From NCBI GenBank assembly GCA_038380435.1, contig JAWZYU010000001.1:14984001-15048000 (forward strand): 64,000 nucleotides of DNA. The letters are read 5' to 3'. The translations under genes and the position numbers were made by a program. The stretch comes from Ryuthela nishihirai (Eukaryota > Arthropoda > Arachnida > Araneae > Heptathelidae). The notes below the pieces were generated by a model. It saw nothing but the letters and a program-made list of their open reading frames with translations. It ran no database searches and was not told the origin of the DNA. Positions 34,881 to 47,160 of the stretch are shown one piece after another (position 1 is the first letter of the stretch; each line of letters opens with the position of its first letter).

Positions 34881-35424
34881 ACACTTAAGTAGGGTTTCCC
34901 AATAGCTAAAATATTCCACATGAAATATTCCAAACATGAAAGATTAAGACGACAGGATTTAAGGGGAAAGGGGTCCGGAACCCTCCTCTGAGTGGTCCCT
35001 GCCCTGTGTGTGTCATCTGTTGTTCCGGAACTGTCGACAGAGAATTTTACAATTATTTATTTTTATAGTCAAACTCGCTGAAACGGGGTTATCGGTGAGA
35101 ATTCAAGAATAATAAATGATGGTTAATGTCTTTTAATCAAGGAACACTAGTGGTGCACTTTAACATCTTCTGTGTGCAGTTTTTCAGTCCTATTCCTTAT
35201 CGATAGACGGCTCCATGAGTGACTGCCGATCTTAGAATTAAAGATTTATAGTCCTTGTTGTCTGGAATTGAACTAGTCATTGGATATCTCAATAGTCGTG
35301 TATCAGTATCAATAGGAATCTGGGAGTGGAAGGCAGATTCCATTCCCAGATAAACTAATAAACATTCTTATTACGTACAATTAATTTCGTGACCTAATTT
35401 AGGAATTTCGATATTGTACTCTCT
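34881..35424. other. Unassigned spacer
   Basis: I see no gene or repeat in this stretch. Confidence 0.5.
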
Positions 35425-35429
35425 GCTGC

Positions 35430-35706
35430 TTTAACTGAGAGCGGAACTTTTGTGCACCAAATTAGTTAAATGTTCAGGTCACGAGGGCCCTGAAGGCTCG
35501 GAGTTGGGTAGAGGAAGGGCGGTAGCCTCTGAACAGCTGTTAGGAAACATGGGATGTCACGCTGGAGGGATTTCCGTCAAGCCCATTCAGAGTGTTCATT
35601 AACGTTTACAGTTTATGAATCTTGTGCACACGAGGCCATAGTTTAACGTCACATTCCAAGGACAGAGGTCTTTACAAGAGCATTGGTGTCCCTTATCTGC
35701 TGTCCC
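35430..35706 (-). repeat. tRNA-derived SINE family A, copy 8 (head lost)
   Basis: It runs from 'actgagagcggaac' through 'tgttcaggtcacgagggcc', 'agtttaacgtcacattcc' and 'cattggtgtcccttatctg'. The family match then stops. Confidence 0.82.
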
Positions 35707-36029
35707 GTCAAATCAGCGCGACATCAATTTATCGCAGCATTATTCATTCAGCAAAGAGCGACAGAAGCTGGAATATTTAACAATAAATTATATTTTATAA
35801 AAGACATTCATAATTGCTTAATATCACAAAAATAATAATTATTTATGTTAATTTTTAAAATGCATTTTTAGTGGTTTGAAATTGTACTTGTTTCTGTTAT
35901 TTAAGTTATAATTTATTTGTGAGAGAAATTCATATAACGTATGTCTTACCTCTCAAAGTCAAGAATAATTGTTTCTAAACATTTCATATAAGGACAGATG
36001 TAGAAAGTTAATAAAATCGTATCTCTCTG

Positions 36030-36235
36030 ACTGCGATGAACTGATGTGATGAATTCATACTAAGATGAACTGATGCTGAGATGATTTGACACTAAGGTGA
36101 ACTGATGCTGCGATGAATTGACCCCGATGCATTGATTTGCGATTAATTGACAGAGATGAATTGACGTAGAAGCACCTTATCTCACCGAGATAGGGAAGAG
36201 GAGAGCGGAGATAAACCTCAACGCTGGTAACGTTT
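36030..36235. repeat. GATGAACTGATG-type short repeats plus SINE fragment
   Basis: Units like 'gatgaactgatgctgagatg' recur irregularly to about 36165. A fragment of SINE family A ('ggagataaacctcaacgctgg') follows at 36208-36232. Confidence 0.65.
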
Positions 36236-36532
36236 CTCGCCTGGAAAGATGGTGCAGTAATTATTTAACAAGAAAAATTTATTTTCTATTTTCTAACTAA
36301 TGTACCAAAAATCCTAACTGAATTATTGCACAGGTGAGTGGGAAATTTAAGGTTGCTTAGTCTCAGGGAAATAGAATCAGGTATTTTAATGTAGGTCATT
36401 CTCTTGCCCAAATCTTCGTCTACACTTTCCGAAGTACAGGAATAGTTAATTAACCGTAGTACAGATGAAGATCAAGTAAACGTCTCAGGAATTGCGACAT
36501 TCTGCAGCTAAATGTCAATTTGTCATTGCTAA
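36236..36532. other. Unassigned spacer
   Basis: Nothing recognised. Confidence 0.4.
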
Positions 36533-38745
36533 TATCATCATCATCATCATCCTCAAGCAGCCATGGGCTACGGAGGTCCAACCAGACCGTGCAATTTAGT
36601 TCTCCAAGCAAGTCTATCCTGAGCTACATCTACTGCATCTGGCCACTGCACACCAATTCTAACAAGGTCCTGTTTGACATTGTCTGCCCACAGCATCCTA
36701 GGTCTCCCCTTCTTTCTGAGGCCTTTAGGCACACTGTTCATATCTATAATTATTCATACGGCCAACATGGCCAAACCAACGGAGTCTCTCTCTGCACAAA
36801 ATGCTGCTTAAAGCAGGTTGCAAACTCCTTTGCCTAACCTCATCATTAGTTACAAAGTTGAACCACCTAATGCCCAAGATACTGCGTAAGCATCTGGAAT
36901 CAAAAGCATCTAGTTTCCTGTTATCTTGTTTACAAAGTGTCCACGTTTCACTATCATAACTAACCCTAGAAAGAACCAAACTATTATACAGTCTAATTTT
37001 AGTCTTTAGGTGTATACGACTATTTCTCCACACTCTCCATAAATTCTTAAAAGTCCCGGTAGCAATCCCTATTCGTCTGTTAATCTCATGCTGCACATCA
37101 CCATTATCTGTTACATAGCTCCCAAGATAATTAAACTGTGACACCTGCTGAAGACTGCAACCATTCAGATTAACTGAATCACAGCCTGCCTGACCAATTT
37201 TCATCACTAGTTTTCTCTCTGTTTATAACCAAACCTACTCTACTACCAGTCTCATCAACAGCTCGAATGAAAGAGTTCATCTCATCAACATTATTTGCCA
37301 AAAGGGCTAAATCATCAGCATAATCTAGATTAGAAATTTTCGTATCTCCAGTCCATTTAAGGCGAAAATCTTTCCCTTGAAGTGAATTTCGCATAACATA
37401 ATCAATAACCAAGCTACTATATGCCCTGGTATTCCTAACAGAACTAGCCCATTTGCTGTTAATTAATATGTAATCAATCATATTCTTATGCAGCCCATCA
37501 GGTGAAACCCATGTGTACTTATGTATGTCGCGGTGTTTGTAATAAGTGTTAGTTATTCTGAAACCATTGAGTTTACTTACCTGTAGGAGAAATTGCCCAT
37601 TGCCATTGCAGTTATCAATACCAAGGGCCTATTACTCCTCCCCAAAGGTCAGAGTCAGTACCAACTTTGGCATTGTAGTCACCTAGAACAAGGGTAATAT
37701 CTCCTTTCTTGACAGAATTTAAAATATCCTGAAGTTGTTCATAAAACCTATCCTTCTCATCCTCATCGGCATCCTCAGTGGGGGCATAACAGAAGATAAC
37801 ATTCAAGTCTTTAACGCTTGTCTGAAATTTTGCTGTAAGAAACCTTTCATTAATGCACTCATATCCTAGAAGAGCATCACTAGCGTGTCTGCTGAGAAGC
37901 TGATCCACGCCTTGGTGATGTTTATTGTGTTCCCTCCCTGAAAAGAGAAATTTAAGATTATTTTAAGAATCTGACCTTTATCTGTCCATCTGGTCTCTTG
38001 CAAGCCGAGAATATCAAAATTATAACTGTGGAATTCTTGTGTGATGACATCAAGAGAAAAAGCTCTGTGCAGAATCCTCACATTCCAACTACCTACGGAG
38101 AGAAAATAGTTAGTGGGATGTTTAAAGAAACTATGTTTATTGAGAGAGGGAATGCTGACAATATCAAACAGCCCCCTAATCGCAGACATGGGGCAAAGAC
38201 ACGTTCCCCCACCATTAAAGGCTGAAGCCATCTACACTGGAAGACTTCCTCCAATGTAGAATTTGACGATGCCAATAGAAGCAAAGTGTTCAGGTGCCTG
38301 CGATGACCTCTGCTCAGGATTATCCACCAGCTGAAAAACATATCCTGTGAATCTGTTCACTTGGTGCTGTCAACCCACAAACAAACAGAAAACACAGCGG
38401 AAGTTTTTCTCTCCACAGAACCCACCAGTGCAGCAAAATCAGGATCCATAATCAAGCTCAGAGCCATATATCTGTCCAGTTCAGTGGGTTTATATGGTTA
38501 GCACCAGGACCCTGTGTGGTTAACCACTCCTCAGCAGGGTAGAAAAAAAGAAAAGTAGCCATAGTTGTCCAGATCAGTAGGCCACACTAATCTGGCAGCT
38601 CTCCCCTTCCGTTCACTTCCACAAGAGGGTATCTCTTTTTAAAGGTACTAACGGTCTGCACCACGAGAAGGCGGGGTCGGACATTAGGTGCCAGGCCTGG
38701 CCGGTTCTATGCATCATCACAGGGGATTGGTGCATAACGCTAAAG
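36533..38745 (-). mobile_element. LINE, second copy of the RTE-like family, internally deleted
   Basis: The reversed element starts with its (ATC)n tail at 36533-36551 and ends near 38745. Its leader reaches roughly 250 bases further upstream than that of the first copy. Relative to the copy at 1385 it lacks about 1,330 bases of the frame. The sequence corresponding to about 2505 is joined directly to that of about 3838, at 37415-37422, which removes the endonuclease end and most of the reverse transcriptase. It lacks the 106-base expansion and the TAG at 2053, so the two copies decayed independently. Confidence 0.93.
36725..38231 (-). pseudogene. LINE polyprotein remnants, deleted and frameshifted
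   Basis: Pieces read on the reverse strand are as follows. 37866-38231 carries the endonuclease N terminus with WNVRIL and LQETRW. 37615-37908 carries YAPTEDADEDEK and GDYNAKVG. 37179-37481 fuses an endonuclease strand directly to the RT segment with LDYADDLALLA. 36725-37207 carries the C-terminal domain up to RLRWFGHVGRM. The FVDF catalytic motif is absent because of the deletion. It cannot be functional. Confidence 0.9.
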
Positions 38746-39199
38746 TTGATATCCGAATCTAGCAAACGAAGAAGGCTTCACAAAAATGCTTTTATACAAG
38801 ACAATCATTTATATGTGTTCCCTCACCACAATCACCTCATGTCGCAGGTAGGAGAATTCAAATTTGAGTAGGTAACCATGTCATGAACTCAAGAAAAATG
38901 GAAGTCGGTATCGTTTACTGCTAAGTCCATAATTTTAGTTGAAGACAGAAACAGATATAGAAGAATCCGTTATAACGGAGGGGGAGGGGGTTGACTCTGT
39001 TTTATTGCTCCAGGCTCGCACTCGGCAGTTAACTAGTTAGAAGTTAGGGTTCTTTGAGCCAGATCGCCATTGTCATGTGCTAAATGAATCTTTGATAGAT
39101 TTCGAAAGCATTCAGAATATCTGCTTTTCCTCCCCACTGCATTTTTGTTTTCTGGCCACCAGAGATATATTCATTCTTATTTCATAATAAAATAAATAT
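38746..39199. other. Unassigned spacer
   Basis: No gene is recognised. A G-rich patch lies at 38980-38990. Confidence 0.45.
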
Positions 39200-39378
39200 C
39201 CGCCAAGCATTTGCTTGCTACAGAGGTCTGACAGAAGGTTTATACGCCGCAGCAGAAGGTCTGAGAGAATGTGGACCTCAGTAGAAAAAATAACACAAAC
39301 GTCCATGACTTAACCGGGGATCGAACGCATGTCCCTTAGATCAGTAGCCAAGCGCGCTCACCACTCATCCACGGGACA
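39200..39378 (-). repeat. tRNA-derived SINE family B, copy 2
   Basis: It matches copy 1: 'ttgctacagaggtctgacag', then 'acttaaccggggatcgaacg', and the head complement 'ccaagcgcgctcaccactc' ending 'ccacgggac'. The reverse-strand B box GTTCGATCCCC is well preserved. Confidence 0.88.
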
Positions 39379-39740
39379 GCTTTATTTCATTCTCCTTCAA
39401 ATAATCATCCAAGTGATTCCGTCGTCACCTTCTGCAAACTCCTCTTGTCGCGAGTCACAGACGAAATCAAAAGAATAGAATTTCACCTCAGAGATTTCAA
39501 CGTTCTGAATGTCATAAGTAAAAGTGTGTTTCATTTACTGTGTTACCTTTATTAGAAAGTTGTTTATCAATAAAAAAGAAAGTATCTTATTTTATTTGAC
39601 TTTTAGGCCTTTGTGCAATTTTTTTTTGTTGGGGGCGGTTCTTTTTTCCCTTACTTAAATAATTTAAATGTTAACCTACATGAGCTTAGATGCTCTTGGG
39701 TTAATTTGAATATTGCAAAATATGCTATTTGTAAACTTAT
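39379..39740. other. Unassigned spacer
   Basis: Nothing recognised. Confidence 0.45.
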
Positions 39741-40886
39741 TACACTACAGGAAATAAAAAATGCAACATATGCTAGAAGTTATTCAAACGTGACGAAATT
39801 TAGTGAGTCGTTAGTATATGGAAATGCATGGAAATGATTAGGTTTGCAGGACGATCCAAACGATTGGACCGGCGCGAGCTGACGTAACAGGTGCAGAGCA
39901 GTTAAACACAGATAAAAACACCCAAAGCTCCCTGGTTGACAAAACGTTGTGGAAATTGTTCTAAACCGCTAAAGATGCCCTTACGAGACGTCGACAGCCG
40001 TTCCACAGTTAACAGACTTTGAGTATGGAAGAATCATCGGTCTTAGGTAAGCTGGCTTGTCGTACAGAGATGAGGCCAACCTTGTTGGCCGCAATCCCAG
40101 CACCACCGTGGTGTTTAGTGACGAATCTCGTTTTTGTCTTGGTCAGCACGACGGTAGACAACGTGTTTGCAGTGATCCAGGAGAAAGAAACGCCACCCAG
40201 TGCATGTGAAATCGTCACACAGCTCCAGCACCTGGTGTCTTGGTGTGAGGTGCCATTAGTCGGACATCTCGGTCAAAACTGGTCATCATAAAGGGATCAC
40301 TAACTATCTAACGATATGTTTCCAACATTTTGCAGCCAGTGGATGTCCCATTTGTTCAGCAGCATGGAACCTTTTACCAGCAAGCTAAAGCCAATCCTCA
40401 AACAGCCCGTATTAGTCTGCAGTATCTATACGAGCAAAACGTTCAGGTACTGCCATGGCCAGCACGCTTTGCCGGACCTTTCACCTATTCAACAAGTCTG
40501 GTACATGATGTGCCGACAGCTCCAACAACACCCAAGAAGTGCGCCAACCACTGTTGCTGAAATGGAATTCTGAAATGAATTCTGAATATTATGAAATATT
40601 AAGAATATACATAATACACTTCGCGCTATTTGGTGTTCTATCTCTCAAGAGAACATTATAGAGTTGTATGATAGACTTCTCCGCCGTGTTCATGAATGCA
40701 TTGCTGCGCGGGGCTGTTCAACATCATACTAATTATACCACTTTACCGGGTAGGTAAAGTGGACATTTTCCATATTTTTTTCGATAATATAATCAATCGC
40801 ACATCTCAGTATATGCTAACAGCTGCTTGTGTTTCAGTCAAATGGCATTAATCCTTCCAGGTGGTGCAATTTTTTTTCTGTAGTGT
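39741..40886 (+). mobile_element. Tc1-like transposon (second full family), internally deleted
   Basis: TA-flanked ends 'tacactacaggaaataaaaa' at 39741 and the complement of 'tacactacagaaaaaaaatt' ending at 40886 bound a 1146-bp element. The forward strand encodes a shortened transposase. The family is distinct from family T in both termini and protein. Confidence 0.88.
39974..40570 (+). pseudogene. Tc1-like transposase, deleted and frameshifted
   Basis: The N terminus MPLRDVDSR is followed, one frame over, by QLTDFEYGRIIGLR, the first helix-turn-helix. The rest of the DNA-binding region is deleted. The catalytic part resumes with VVFSDESRFCLGQHDGRQRV (first catalytic Asp) at about 40105-40165. 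It continues with LQPVDVPFVQQHGTFYQQ and TARISLQYLYEQNVQVLPWPAR at 40330-40470. Where the family has DNA with the second catalytic Asp, this copy reads AKAN, and the region of the catalytic Glu (NPIEHVW-type) has decayed. The product would be inactive. Confidence 0.85.
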
Positions 40887-41976
40887 AGTATAATAAACTG
40901 ACTAACTGACTAACAATATCTCTAATCTCTAGAACAGCTGTATCAATTATTTTGCTTTTCGGTACATAACTCTTTTGAAATAAATATAAATGAATATCTG
41001 TAATGTTGAACTATGTAGATCGGTACATCGCATGAGAACAATCGACTAGACTAAAAGACTTCCTAAAACTTTTATATGATGCTTTTATTTCATATTCTTA
41101 ATCATTAGATATACTGTATTTGAAAATTATTTTCTTTTATACAGTTTCACTTTTGTGATTACTGATACGCTTATAGCATCGGCTATCTTATCTTGCCAAA
41201 CCCCCCCCCCCCCACACACACACACACACTTTCACACACACTTTCAAAATGAACACTTTTTTTTCACACACATTCAGAATGTTATTAAGGGTTATAGAGA
41301 CACAAAACGATTAAACGTATTTACATTTCATGCATTTTTGAAGAAATTTTTTAAAACGTATAAAAAGGAGGGAAAATTTTTATATTGCATTGGAAAATCA
41401 GTCTTCCCCTCCCCCCATCTTGATTATTTTATAATTACAGGCCTGCCACTTAGTGATATGTAAAATTTTGCGTTAAAACTGGATTTAGTTACTAGTTGCT
41501 AGTTTCAATGATTCAGACCACATGCGTACTGGATAAGAGATATTTCAGTAACAAGTAATACTGATAAATACCGTAGTATTATGATGACCTTAATAATAGT
41601 ATTTCAATCCAAGAATAATGACTAAAAAATGGCATTTTACATTCATTATTTATGAAAAGAGATATAAGCTAACTCCTGTTATAATAGAACTAATTTATGT
41701 TTCTATACGTGATGCATCATATTAAAATGAAGCATAGTAAGAAAATAAGCGTTTTAACTATTTCCTACAAATGTCCGGATATATCTGCAATTCAATTTGT
41801 GCTTTTCTAGCGATGATTTGTGACAGACAATGCATCAATTATGGGCATTAGAAAGAATCCATTCCAGAAGGTTAATTATGTGTCTGGGTTTGTGTGTGAT
41901 TTAAGCCTCATTTGGGTAGCAAAGTTAAAGCATCAGAAGAAGATAAATTTTGAAGATCCTGAAAGGTAGAAATCTT
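40887..41976. other. Unassigned DNA with poly(C)/(CA)n microsatellite
   Basis: A C-run followed by (CA)n lies at 41200-41229. I see no gene here. Confidence 0.5.
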
Positions 41977-44238
41977 CAGAGGCGTAGCGAAGGACAAGGA
42001 CTATGGTTGGGGGGAAGAAGTCAAAAATTTTCCAACTCGGAATTCAAATTTCCTAAAACTGAGCAAACTTACATTTTCGCTCGGGGGGGGGGGGGGCAAT
42101 TTCACATTTGACAACTTTCCCGCATTTTGCCATTTGACTTTCAATTTTGCTAAATAGCCATAATTTCACAGAAAGAATTCCAATATTTACATCTCGTCTG
42201 AATTGTAGCAAGTCAGTGTGAATTTTCCCTTGATTTGGACAACTCTCTTTAATTTCACGGAACTAATCCCAATCTTTACAACTCTCCTAAATTTGCCAAA
42301 TCATTTCAGACTTTTCAAACTCCACAAGATTTTGCCAAGTTTTCTCGATTTTAGACAAATATCCTGAATTTCACAAACCCAATCCCAACAACTCGCCCGC
42401 ATTTTCCAAGTGGATTCGAATTTTACCAACTGTCCTACATTTTGTAAAATTTCCTCAATTTGTTCAACACTCCTTAATTTCACAAAATAAATATCAGTTT
42501 TTACAACTCGCCTATTTTTACCAAGTAGATTCGAATTTTGTCACTACTCTAGATTTTCACAACTCGCCGTAAGTTTGCAGAAAAAATCGCAATTTTTACA
42601 TCTTCCCTGAATTTGCCAAGTCACTTCGAATTTTATCAACTCTCTTTAATTGCACAAGAAAGGCACAATTTTCACAACTCCCCTGTATTTTACCAAGTGG
42701 CTTCGAATTTTGCCAACTCCCCTGTATTTTACCAAGTGGCTTCGAATTTTGCCAAATCCCCTGTATTTTACCAAGTGGCTTCGAATTTTCCCAACTTCCC
42801 TAGATTTTGCCAAGAGTTCTTGGTTTTTCCAACTCTCCTTAATTTCACAAAACCAATCCTAATTTTCACAACTCACCTATACTTTACCAAGTGGTTTCCA
42901 GTTTTGCCAACTTCCCTAGATTTGGCCAAGTTTTCTCGATTTTGTCAACTCTCCTTAATTTCACAAAAACAATCCCAATTTTCACAAATCGCCCGTATTT
43001 TACCAAGTGGACTCGAATTTTGCCAACTGTCCTAGACTTTGCCAAGTTTCCTCGATTTTGCCATCTCGCCACAATTTTACAGAAAAAAAATCCCAATTTT
43101 ACATCACACCTGATTTTTGCAAAGTCACTCTGAATTTTGCCAACTCTCCTAGATATTGCGAAGTTGCCTCGGTTTTGCCGAAGTTTTTTTACAGAAAAAA
43201 AGATTCCAATTTTTACATCTCACCTGAATTTGGTCAATTCTCCACGATTTTGCCAACTCCCCCTAGTTTTTCCAACTATTCCTAGACTTTGCCAACTGCC
43301 CCTAGATTTTGCCAACTCCCTAAGTTTTGCCAACTCTCTTAAATTTGGCCAACTCGCCATAATTTTACAGAAAAAAGATTCAATTTTTACATCTCACCTG
43401 AATTTTGTCAACTCCCCACGATTTTGTCAAGTCACTCCGAATTTTGCTCTTGTTCCCTAGATTTTCGAAATTTGTCCCTAGTTTTTCAAACTGCCCGTAG
43501 TTTTTGCCAACTGCCCCTAGATTTTGCCAACTCTTAGATTTTGCCAACTCTTAGATTTTGCCAACTCTTAGATTTTGCCAACTCTTAGATTTTGCCAACT
43601 CTTAGATTTTGCCAACTCGTCATAATTTTAGAGAAAAAAATCCAAATTTTCACATCTCACCTGAATTTTGTCAACTCCCCACGATTTTGCCAAGTCACTC
43701 CGAATTTTGCTCTTGTTCCCTAGATTTTCGAAATTTGTCCCTAGATTTTCGAAATTTGTCCCTAGTTTTTCAAACTGCCCGTAGTTTTTGCCAACTGCCC
43801 CTAGATTTTGCCAACTCTTAGATTTTGCCAACTCGCCAAAATTTTAGAGAAAAAAATCCAAATTTTCACATCTCACCTGAATTTTGCCAACTCCCCACGA
43901 TTTTGCCAAGTCACTCCGATTTTTGTCAACTCCCAAGGTTTTGTCAAGTCACTCCGAATTTTGCCAATTCCCTAAGATTTTGCCAACTCTACCTGTATTT
44001 TACTATGTGGCTTCGAATTTTGTTAACTGTTCTAAATTTTGTCTTCTCTCCATTTTCCAAACTGCCTTAGATTTGCCAAGTTGCCTCAATTTTGACAACT
44101 CCCCTTAATTTTCCAAAAAAAAAAAAAAATTACAAATTTTCACAACTCACCTAGATTTTACGAAGTCGCTTTGAATTTTACCAACTCCGAGTTACTTTGG
44201 AGGGAGCCTCCCCCCATCCCCCCATGGCTACACCCCTG
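41977..44238. mobile_element. Transposon-like element with minisatellite interior (family X), copy 2
   Basis: This is the largest complete copy. The left end CAGAGGCGTAGCGAAGG is followed by a G-run at 42085-42096. The right end, the complement of CAGGGGTGTAGCCATGGGGG, closes at 44238. The whole interior is a degenerate array of 'attttgccaact' modules, with a higher-order period of roughly 105-118 bases marked by 'ttaatttcacaaaa'. It includes three 39-base tandem units at 42681-42797 and a 17-base tandem run near 43526-43620. The longest open frames (140 and 107 residues) follow the repeat period and look accidental. No transposase is present. Confidence 0.8.
43526..43620. repeat. 17-bp tandem repeat within family X
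   Basis: The unit ATTTTGCCAACTCTTAG is repeated about five times with almost no divergence, against a diverged background. It therefore looks like a recent local expansion. Confidence 0.9.
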
Positions 44239-45854
44239 AGTATATTCTCAACTTTTATCAATATGATAAACCTCGTCTGTGGTAAGAGAAATTGAAAAAA
44301 AGAAGGTCAATCAAAAAGTATTCAAAGGCAGAAACCGGAGAGTCAGGATATTTACTTAATATAAATATATACATGGCCAATCTTGATAGGAAAAATAATA
44401 AAATAAATAAATAAATAAATAAATAAAAATTAAGTGTAGGACTAAGCTATTGATTTAGAAGGAATATGAATTGTAATTGTTCACCCCATTTCAGCGGCTT
44501 TTTCTTGAAAAGTATGTGTAATATATATATATACTGTTTGATATTCAAATTGCCCCACCCAACGAGAGCTGTCGGATCTGCAAACAGGGCCGTGATATAT
44601 ACCAAAGATTACATTTCCTTGACAAATGTCTAGTATTTACGGGAGATCACAGGACGAAAGTTGATTGGCTAGCTAAATGTTTCACGACCTGGAGTTGTAT
44701 GCAACAAACTATGAAAGGGTGTTGATAGCAGATTTTGTGGATGAAGTGTAGAAGACACAAGGACGGCACTTTACTAACCATATAAGAGAGCCATCGATTG
44801 CAACAGCATTTACAATAGTGTACCTCAGGTACGTGTAATTGGTAATGTAAACGCCCAACAGTCAGTTACATTACCATTTCTGGCGGGATTTCGCTAAATG
44901 TATTGTGAACCACGGCGATTTCACTACCTACTAAAGGACGTATATTTTACTCTACACTGTTCGTTTAATTCGCTGCATGAGCAGTAAACTCAATCTTGTC
45001 CTACCAGTCTGATCATATGTGTGTCTCCCTTGAGTTTCAGAAGGGTCCATTCACTCCTTCAGGATGGAGCGATTTTAGTGGCGAATATAGTATTGTTATG
45101 AATTAAGCGGATGGTAACTGAGCGTGAGTTCAAAAAAATTGGTATTTAACAATTATGATTCTAAAATAATATAATTTATTACAATAGTATGAATGAAAGT
45201 ATTTGTATAAGCTCAACTCAACTAATATAAATCTATGTCAGTACGAAAATAAATCTTCGAAAGAAATTAATACTTTGTTACTATTCTTACTATCTACACA
45301 AAAAAACATAATATAAGGTTTTTACATCAGTCGATAAGTGGCACAATCATATTTGTGAACAAACCTGCAATCTATCGAGAATAACCTTACCAATTTCTAA
45401 ACAACTAAATATAATGATGAACTCTTCCTACAGAAAAGTTGAGATCAGCTCTGTTTGTTCGACAAACATATGACCTCTTCAGTCACATTTTTAAATATCA
45501 TAAGCATCCTTCTTTTTCTTGCAGTCCTATAATAGGATCAACACTAATAAACTGATTTAATCTCCCACGAACACACCAAATAAAAACTTTTCTCCTTTTA
45601 TACTACACAGACTAAAACAAACTACGTCTTTCTTCACACTCCAATTCCTCTTAATTATAACAACTTATTCCTTATTTTTTAAGTTAGGTTCGTTCAAAGT
45701 AGTTATTCTCATGCTGTAATTCACGCGAGCATCAAGACGATATGTCACAAGTTCATTGCAGCACGTTCATCTGTCGTAACAGTATGTTTAACATTTCTTC
45801 TTCGCTTCCGTTTCCGATGGTAACATTCTCAGAGGGGGGAGATGGCTTCCTTGG
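44239..45854. other. Mostly unassigned DNA with an AAAT microsatellite
   Basis: (AAAT)n lies at 44398-44426. At 44550-44710 the forward strand has an open stretch with CRICKQG and a following H and C, faintly like the C-terminal zinc motif of some LINEs. It is too weak to call. The rest shows nothing. Confidence 0.4.
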
Positions 45855-45893
45855 CCTGGCCTAGATGCATGCCTTGTATGCATCTAGGCCAGG
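45855..45893. repeat. Perfect 16-bp hairpin
   Basis: CCTGGCCTAGATGCAT (45855-45870) pairs perfectly with 45878-45893 around a 7-base loop. It is GC-richer than its surroundings. No T-run follows and no gene adjoins, so its role is unknown. Confidence 0.85.
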
Positions 45894-45944
45894 GCGTGGG
45901 GAATGCCATTTACTATATACATACAGAGGTTCAAACCCAAGCAA

Positions 45945-46085
45945 CGCCGGTGTAAATCTACTAGTTTTCGTATAAACCAAGCTTTGCTGCATTATTGTTC
46001 CATTACTTTTGGAAGACGTTTCTTTTATCCATCAATATTACTTATTATTGTTTATAGATTATTTGGCAGGCAATAACAGCACTCG
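45945..46085 (+). repeat. Dispersed ~140-bp repeat, copy 1
   Basis: 'taaatctactagttttcg', 'ttatccatcaatatt' and 'attgtttatagatt' occur in the same order here and at 47900-48035. The family is not recognised. Confidence 0.7.
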
Positions 46086-47160
46086 AACGTACTAATTTAA
46101 GCTCCAAATGTGAAAATAGAAATGTATACAACAGAAGTAGATAAATCTAGAATACATTCTAATGAAGAAATCTAAGAATCAGGTTACTCCCCTCCTCTCT
46201 GATAGCAGAAGTTGAATGAATAGAAGGAATGTAAAGCGAAAGCACTTAAAAGAAAGAAACCCAAGAGTCAGGCTGATCATTTGATCCACCTTTTCCATTC
46301 GAAACGTTCCAATTTCATCTCTGTAATGTCTTCCATTTCTGCATAAACAAAGAAGGTATTTTTCGAAAAACTGAAGGGAGAAATGCATTGTTATTATTTC
46401 ATATAATGGGTGTTTCCAATTAATGTATAAAATAGAAAGTCCCGCACCGTCGGAAATATTTTTTTCTCACCAAATCTGTGTTTTGTTTGTGTGTCTGTCT
46501 CTCTGCTTATGTATTCGGCCCCCGAAAGAACTAGAGAAAACAAACTTTTTGAATAATTATCCTTTCACCAGTACAGGTTAGGTGTACAACCATTGGGATT
46601 AATCAGAAAAACGGTGTGGACCGATTTGAATTTATCCAAATCCCCACAAACGTTACATTAGAGACTGTTGAAGAGAAATATTGCAATATTAATGGTTGTG
46701 TTTGTAAATAGAAATAATTCAATTCAATTCTGTTTCGCTTGATAAAGCTATTGTTTCTGAAATGATTGAATAGCAGCAGCGTGACACCAGCATTTGAATT
46801 CAGAAGTCGGACAGGAACATTGTTTTTTTGAGTGTGGTGGTTCTAAAAATACCAACGACATATTCCTTGTGAGAGTGATACGATATGATGCTTGCTTACT
46901 TTACGTTGCTTATTAACTTTACAATTGTTAAATTTCCCTCTTTCAAATTTGTGCATCTGGTGTATATCAAGCTCGTATTTTATCAAGTGACATTCATATA
47001 TAACTGAAAGGTCTAGTCACTGTAAATTGTTTTTTTAATATATATTATCCGCTAACAATTTATTATTATTAAAACTCCAGTTATATGATTTTCATTCATC
47101 ATCGCAATTTATACCGGAAAATCTATTTTGTCTAAAGAATACTATATTCTATTATATAGG
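46086..47160. other. Unassigned DNA
   Basis: No gene or repeat recognised. Confidence 0.45.

Noticed and set aside
41200..41229. Poly(C)/(CA)n run as a telomere or regulatory feature
   Set aside because: It is an ordinary microsatellite; no arthropod telomere repeat (TTAGG) array is present.
42613..43460. Overlapping open frames of 107-140 residues with repeated FYQVASNFANS-like units
   Set aside because: They follow the minisatellite period exactly, start at arbitrary codons, and exist only because the repeated unit lacks stops. There is no sign of a real protein.
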